A stretch of 64,000 nt of DNA from assembly GCF_002887595.1 (NCBI RefSeq), contig NZ_PEBU01000015.1, positions 62,001 to 126,000 on the forward strand, read 5' to 3'. Numbering within the stretch: the stretch's first letter is position 1; each line of letters starts with the position of its first letter. The notes under the pieces are model-generated. The model was not told where the DNA came from. It was given only the letters and a program-made list of their open reading frames with translations, and ran no database searches. Shown one piece after another: positions 60,249 to 64,000 of the stretch. The stretch is from Bowmanella denitrificans (GTDB lineage: Bacteria > Pseudomonadota > Gammaproteobacteria > Enterobacterales > Alteromonadaceae). Position numbers and translations under genes: made by a program.

Positions 60249-62003
60249 TTGAAGGGGAAAGGTTTGTTTAGAGTCGGGTTTTTTCTGAGCTTGATGTTAT
60301 GTATGCCTGTGGCTTTAGGACAGGGTAAGGTACTTGAGGACAGAGAGCCAGAAGCGGCCACTGGATTTGCCAATAAATCGGCTGTAGTGGCAAAAGAGTT
60401 TATGGTCAGTGCGGCGAATCCATATGCTGCCTGGGCGGGAAAGAAGGCTTTGATGCAAGGAGGCAGTGCTATTGACGCTGCGATTGCTGTGCAAGCGATG
60501 TTAACTCTGGTTGAACCCCAAAGTTCGGGGATTGGCGGTGGTGCATTTATTCTTTACTGGGACAACGCTGCACAGACGCTTTATACCTATGACGGCAGGG
60601 AAACCGCTCCTCGGCAAACCAACGCGGCACATTTTTTACAAGATGGAAAGCCTATTCCCTGGCGCGATGCCATAGTGGGAGGTAGGGCAGTGGGGGTGCC
60701 GGGTGTATTACGTGCGTTGGAAATGGCCCATCAGAAGCACGGTAAATTACCCTGGATAAGCTTATTCCGCGATGCGGCCATAGCGGCTGAGGAAGGATTT
60801 AAAGTCTCGCCGCGTCTGGCAAGGTTAGTGGCTATGGAACTGCATCCCGGTCTGAAAGAGTTTATTGCCAGCAAAAATTACTTCTACCCGGATGGTAAGC
60901 CTATTCAGGCTGGTGTGATCCGTAAGAACTTGCCACTGGCCCGCACCTTCAACACCATTGCCGAAAAAGGCGCTGACGCTTTTTATCAAGGCGAGCTGGC
61001 GGAGCGGATTGTTGCAGCGGTACAAAAAGCCAGTATCAACCCCGGTACACTGACCATGGCGGACTTGCAGGAATATAAAGCCAAGGCCCGCAGTCCGCTG
61101 TGTGGCGGTTATCGCAGTTACCGGGTGTGTGGTATGGCCCCCCCCAGTTCCGGCGGTGTGGCTACTTTGCAGATCCTGCGGATGCTGGAAGGTTTTGAGA
61201 TGGGCCGTTTTGCCCCAAACGATCCCCAGGCACTGCATTTATTTACCCAGGCTTCCCGACTGGCATTTGCGGACAGGGAGAAATTCTCTGCTGATCCGGA
61301 GTTCTTCAGCCACCCAGTGGCAGCGATGATCAGCGGTTCTTATATTAAAGATCGCGCCAAGGCGATAAAGCCAGGTCAGGATATGGGCAAAGCTTTTGCT
61401 GGCGACCCGTTTCCACATGAAAAACTGGCCAGAGATAATGCCTATGAACTGCCTAATACCAGTCATATCTCTATTGTGGATGGCCAGGGCAATGCCTTGT
61501 CGATGACCACCAGTATTGAGATGGCCTTTGGCTCAGGCTTGATGGTAGAAGGATTTCTGCTTAACAACCAGATGACCGATTTTTCTTTTGTGCCGGAAGT
61601 AAACCGTGCATTGGTGGCGAACAGGGTGGAACCGGGCAAAAGACCACGTAGTTCCATGAGTCCGACTATGGTGTTTAACAAGCAGGGCGAGCTGTACCTG
61701 GTGGTGGGCTCCCCTGGTGGTAGCCGTATTATTGACTATGTAGCACAGACCTTGGTGGGGGTGTTGGACTGGCGGCTGGACATTCAACAAGCCATTAACC
61801 TGCCGAAAATCACTAACCGTAACGACTACACGGCGCTGGAAAAAGGCACAAGCCTCGAACAACATGCCGCTGAGTTTGAAAAATGGGGGCATAAAGTGCA
61901 GGTACAGGATCTCAACAGTGGTCTGCACGGTATTATGCTACTGGATGATAAGTTGATTGGTGGCGCAGACCCAAGGCGTGAAGGTGTCGCTGTCGGCTTA
62001 TAA
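60249..62003 (+). CDS. ggt: Gamma-glutamyltransferase
   Basis: A 584-residue Ntn-hydrolase precursor from TTG at 60249; another TTG five codons later, nearer an AAGGGGAAAGG site, is equally possible. LFRVGFFLSLMLCMPVALGQ is a signal peptide, placing it in the periplasm. The chain is cut autocatalytically before the Thr of LPNTSHISIVDGQGNA, giving a large and a small subunit. Other blocks: EPQSSGIGGGAFILYW, YDGRETAPRQTNAAHFL, CGMAPPSSGGVATLQIL, RPRSSMSPTMVFN, and LVVGSPGGSRIIDYVAQTLV. It hydrolyses glutathione and transfers gamma-glutamyl groups. Strong terminator follows. Neighbouring enoyl-CoA hydratase has no evident link. Confidence 0.94.
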   Translation: MKGKGLFRVGFFLSLMLCMPVALGQGKVLEDREPEAATGFANKSAVVAKEFMVSAANPYAAWAGKKALMQGGSAIDAAIAVQAMLTLVEPQSSGIGGGAFILYWDNAAQTLYTYDGRETAPRQTNAAHFLQDGKPIPWRDAIVGGRAVGVPGVLRALEMAHQKHGKLPWISLFRDAAIAAEEGFKVSPRLARLVAMELHPGLKEFIASKNYFYPDGKPIQAGVIRKNLPLARTFNTIAEKGADAFYQGELAERIVAAVQKASINPGTLTMADLQEYKAKARSPLCGGYRSYRVCGMAPPSSGGVATLQILRMLEGFEMGRFAPNDPQALHLFTQASRLAFADREKFSADPEFFSHPVAAMISGSYIKDRAKAIKPGQDMGKAFAGDPFPHEKLARDNAYELPNTSHISIVDGQGNALSMTTSIEMAFGSGLMVEGFLLNNQMTDFSFVPEVNRALVANRVEPGKRPRSSMSPTMVFNKQGELYLVVGSPGGSRIIDYVAQTLVGVLDWRLDIQQAINLPKITNRNDYTALEKGTSLEQHAAEFEKWGHKVQVQDLNSGLHGIMLLDDKLIGGADPRREGVAVGL

Positions 62004-62013
62004 TGGCTTTGGT

Positions 62014-62037
62014 GACCCGCCGTTGGCGGGTCTTTTC
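62014..62037 (+). terminator. Rho-independent terminator after ggt
   Basis: GACCCGCC and GGCGGGTC pair across a three-base loop and are followed by TTTTCG, ten bases beyond the ggt stop. Confidence 0.87.
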
Positions 62038-62458
62038 GTAGTGCGTGTACCGGGTATGCTAACTTCTTGCCTATATTACGCGTGAGCCCGGCCTCACTAT
62101 CAACCCGATTGTTAGCACTTTGCTATTCCCTGCACCCGCTCCCAATGCGATAAACAATAAAACCGCCAGGAACAGTTGGCAGACTGTTCCAATTGCATAA
62201 CGAAGTGTGACAGCCGAAATTCTTCTTGTTTTGTCAGCAAATGTCACCTCAGTGTCGGATTATTTTTCAACTTCATCCTCTTATATTTTTGGTTGAAATT
62301 TAACCTTTTGTTTTCGTTGTAGTAATTTGTGCTGGTGTAATTCTTGCTCACTGGCTGACGTCGTATCTTCGCGGCCACCAGCAGGTTTTCGGTTGGCCAT
62401 ATCTTATGACCAGGGTTTGGTCGCGGTTTTTGCCAGGCCCTCATAAAAGGAATTTAGG
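62038..62458. other. Non-coding region upstream of the secreted protein gene
   Basis: About 420 bases between the ggt terminator and the next gene. The middle (about 62240-62330) is AT-rich and the stretch close to the gene has a TCATAAAAGGAATTTAGGAT leader with AGGA-type ribosome sites. I saw no convincing small gene, tRNA or known riboswitch. It probably holds the promoter and leader of the following secreted protein. Confidence 0.5.
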
Positions 62459-64000
62459 ATGATTAATAAAGCACTGGGTCTGACGGCCCTGTTGTTAACC
62501 TCCTGTCACTGTCTGGCTGATGTGCCTGCTGCACAAGATGGTGACCGTGCTCAGGAAGCCAGCAGACAATTTAGTATTTTGTCGCGCTCTTCCCCATTTG
62601 ACCCACCCACGACTAACAGCTTTGTGGCCGACGCTGGCCCTGGACTCGATACTGGCTGTACATTCAATAATAGTCCCGAACACCCGCTGATGATTGACGT
62701 TATGATCGATAAAGCGGTCGGGCCGGTGGATGCCAATGGATATCTGCAGGATGCCAATGCATTGATTGCTCAGGGCATTATTCCCTCCACCGTCGGTATC
62801 CTGATGCCAGCTTATGATGTGGACGTTAATGGCAGTCCACCGCCAGAGCGTAATGAAGTGGTGTTCAACGGCGAGTCTCTGGGCACCCTGACCGGTGACA
62901 ACGGCATTTGGAAGCTGAATAACTTTACCGTGGATGTGCGCAAGCTGAAATTTCCCGCTCCTGGTAGTGGCGCGTCACAGGCTAACCGGGTGCAAATCAA
63001 TATTGATACGCTGTCTTCCGGTCGCTGGTGTACTGCTATTGATTGGGTGGCGCTGAACCTGGAAATCAAACCCGTGGTTGCCCTGACACTGACCCCCAGC
63101 AATGGCAATCCGGTCTGGAAAGATGCTGCCACCCAAGTGACGGAGATTTTCTCCCAAAGCCTGGATGCGGCCTGCAATCTTAGCGACGACACGTCCTCAG
63201 CCGCCGATAAGCCTTTCTCTGCAGCCAGCGATACAGCACTGGTAGATGTGGATACGCAGTTAAGTTCCTGTCCCAATGATTTGCTTGATGATGCTGAGGT
63301 CCAGGCACAGTGGGCAATTCAAGGTACCTCCAAGCAGGGCAGTACGTCCTGGACCGGGGCGTCAGGTACAGTGTCTCTGGATGTGCCAGCAGAAATTGGC
63401 GCTTACAGTGTTACCTTTGATTACGAGGTCAATGGTGAGGCACTGCCAACCGTCACCCGTACCTTGTATGTGACTAAAAGTGCACCGACCATTGGTCGCC
63501 CTTTGGCTTATTGGTATGAGCAAGCCACTGACTGGGCCAATGGTGAGACAAGTGAAACACAGATCCTCAATAAAGTGTTGCAAGGCGTCTACAGTTACGG
63601 CAACAGTCATTGGGAGTATGGTTATCATTTTGGCGCTGCAACCAAATGCGATTGGCAACAATTGATGGCCGATCCGATTACCTGCAATTACTCCGATTGT
63701 TACGTCTTCAGTGATGTATTTGAAAATATGTCAGGTCTATTGGGCGTCAGTGGACTTAATCCCGTGCGCAAAGTGGGAAGCGGTGCAAGAGGTAGCTTTA
63801 TTACCAATGCCACGCCATCGCTGGATCCGGCATTTCCTGGCAGTGCTAAGCCTGTTGGCGGTAGCTACGACAGATACCTGTTTTCCAGCCACAGCCTGAG
63901 ATTAAGAAGTGCCACTTACTATGATGCCACCTTTAACGGTCGGTATAGCAGTGATAGTGAGTTTATCGCCTGGAACATTGAATCCGTGGCGTCGGATGCC
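62459..64000 (+). CDS. Large secreted protein with possible transglutaminase-like domain, 3'-truncated
   Basis: An open frame of 514 codons runs from the ATG at 62459 to the window edge without a stop. MINKALGLTALLLTSCHCLA is a signal peptide (a TSC lipobox-like site is also present). Residues about 60-230 are beta-rich with Cys pairs and no family I recognise. Residues about 290-345 look like an Ig-like domain (LDVPAEIGAYSVTFDYEVNG). Residues about 355-500 resemble a transglutaminase-like cysteine protease: Cys414 in NYSDCYVFSDVFENMSGLLG, His478 in LFSSHSLRLRS and Asp489 in TYYDATFNGRY, in the Cys-His-Asp order of that fold. That domain call is inference. It may be a substrate of the rhombosortase at 58741 if its missing C-terminus carries a GlyGly-CTERM tail. 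Confidence 0.75.
   Translation, partial: MINKALGLTALLLTSCHCLADVPAAQDGDRAQEASRQFSILSRSSPFDPPTTNSFVADAGPGLDTGCTFNNSPEHPLMIDVMIDKAVGPVDANGYLQDANALIAQGIIPSTVGILMPAYDVDVNGSPPPERNEVVFNGESLGTLTGDNGIWKLNNFTVDVRKLKFPAPGSGASQANRVQINIDTLSSGRWCTAIDWVALNLEIKPVVALTLTPSNGNPVWKDAATQVTEIFSQSLDAACNLSDDTSSAADKPFSAASDTALVDVDTQLSSCPNDLLDDAEVQAQWAIQGTSKQGSTSWTGASGTVSLDVPAEIGAYSVTFDYEVNGEALPTVTRTLYVTKSAPTIGRPLAYWYEQATDWANGETSETQILNKVLQGVYSYGNSHWEYGYHFGAATKCDWQQLMADPITCNYSDCYVFSDVFENMSGLLGVSGLNPVRKVGSGARGSFITNATPSLDPAFPGSAKPVGGSYDRYLFSSHSLRLRSATYYDATFNGRYSSDSEFIAWNIESVASDA

Overview
The window looks like chromosomal core sequence from a marine-type gammaproteobacterium of the order Alteromonadales (an Alteromonas/Shewanella relative; the genus cannot be fixed from sequence alone). 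The evidence is gene content and order: tsaB-slp-hydrolase-fadD-rnd-ycgL, a smpB/ratA/ratB/bamE/recN neighbourhood, tesA divergent from ybbA-ybbP, folX next to a TIGR01777 epimerase, a tmRNA whose tag reads ANDENYALAA, a rhombosortase, and many chemoreceptors. I see no insertion sequence, prophage, CRISPR array, rRNA or tRNA gene.

Layout. 1-8.1 kb: the 3' part of tsaB, a Gln-rich small protein, Slp lipoprotein, an alpha/beta hydrolase, fadD, rnd, then the overlapping chain ycgL-mltB-ycgM-ycgN. 8.2-9.8 kb: two reverse-strand genes, a small secreted protein and a TauE/SafE permease. 9.9-24.7 kb: one long forward chemosensory cluster with a PAS hybrid kinase, a receiver protein with an unrecognised C-terminal half, a sensor-less chemoreceptor, an STAS protein, a receiver-PP2C-kinase protein, cheY, cheA, cheW, a PAS/HAMP chemoreceptor, cheR, cheD and cheB. 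24.8-33.3 kb: ssrA (tmRNA) and smpB, ratA-ratB, bamE, recN behind LexA boxes, a 58-residue protein, tesA, and the ybbA-ybbP ABC exporter. 33.4-39.1 kb: epimerase, folX, an AI-2E-type permease, a PhoP/PhoQ-like operon with a PepSY protein, and two small envelope proteins. 39.2-46.3 kb: an acyltransferase-like protein, a third chemoreceptor, an aromatic aminotransferase, and an NRDE/FHA/trypsin-like protease operon. 46.4-64 kb: a PlsC-type acyltransferase, a Cys/Met-metabolism PLP enzyme, a K+/H+ antiporter, a DUF4397 repeat lipoprotein, azoR, a GlxA-type regulator divergent from a cysteine hydrolase, a glutathione peroxidase, an S9 peptidase, an oxidoreductase, GFA protein plus rhombosortase, an enoyl-CoA hydratase, ggt, and the start of a large secreted protein that may carry a transglutaminase-like triad.

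How the parts work together. The most distinctive unit is the chemosensory cluster. It joins a complete CheA/W/Y/R/B/D array to an anti-sigma partner switch (STAS protein plus receiver-PP2C-kinase protein) of the type known as CrsA/CrsR in Shewanella oneidensis and HsbA/HsbR in Pseudomonas aeruginosa. The hybrid kinase carries a FixL-like PAS domain that keeps the proximal-histidine position. This suggests array or gas/redox signals being converted into sigma-factor control as well as, or instead of, swimming bias. The tmRNA and its partner SmpB lie side by side for ribosome rescue. The envelope theme (BamE, Slp, MltB, PhoPQ-like, YbbAP, rhombosortase, secreted peptidases) fits a free-living aquatic bacterium.
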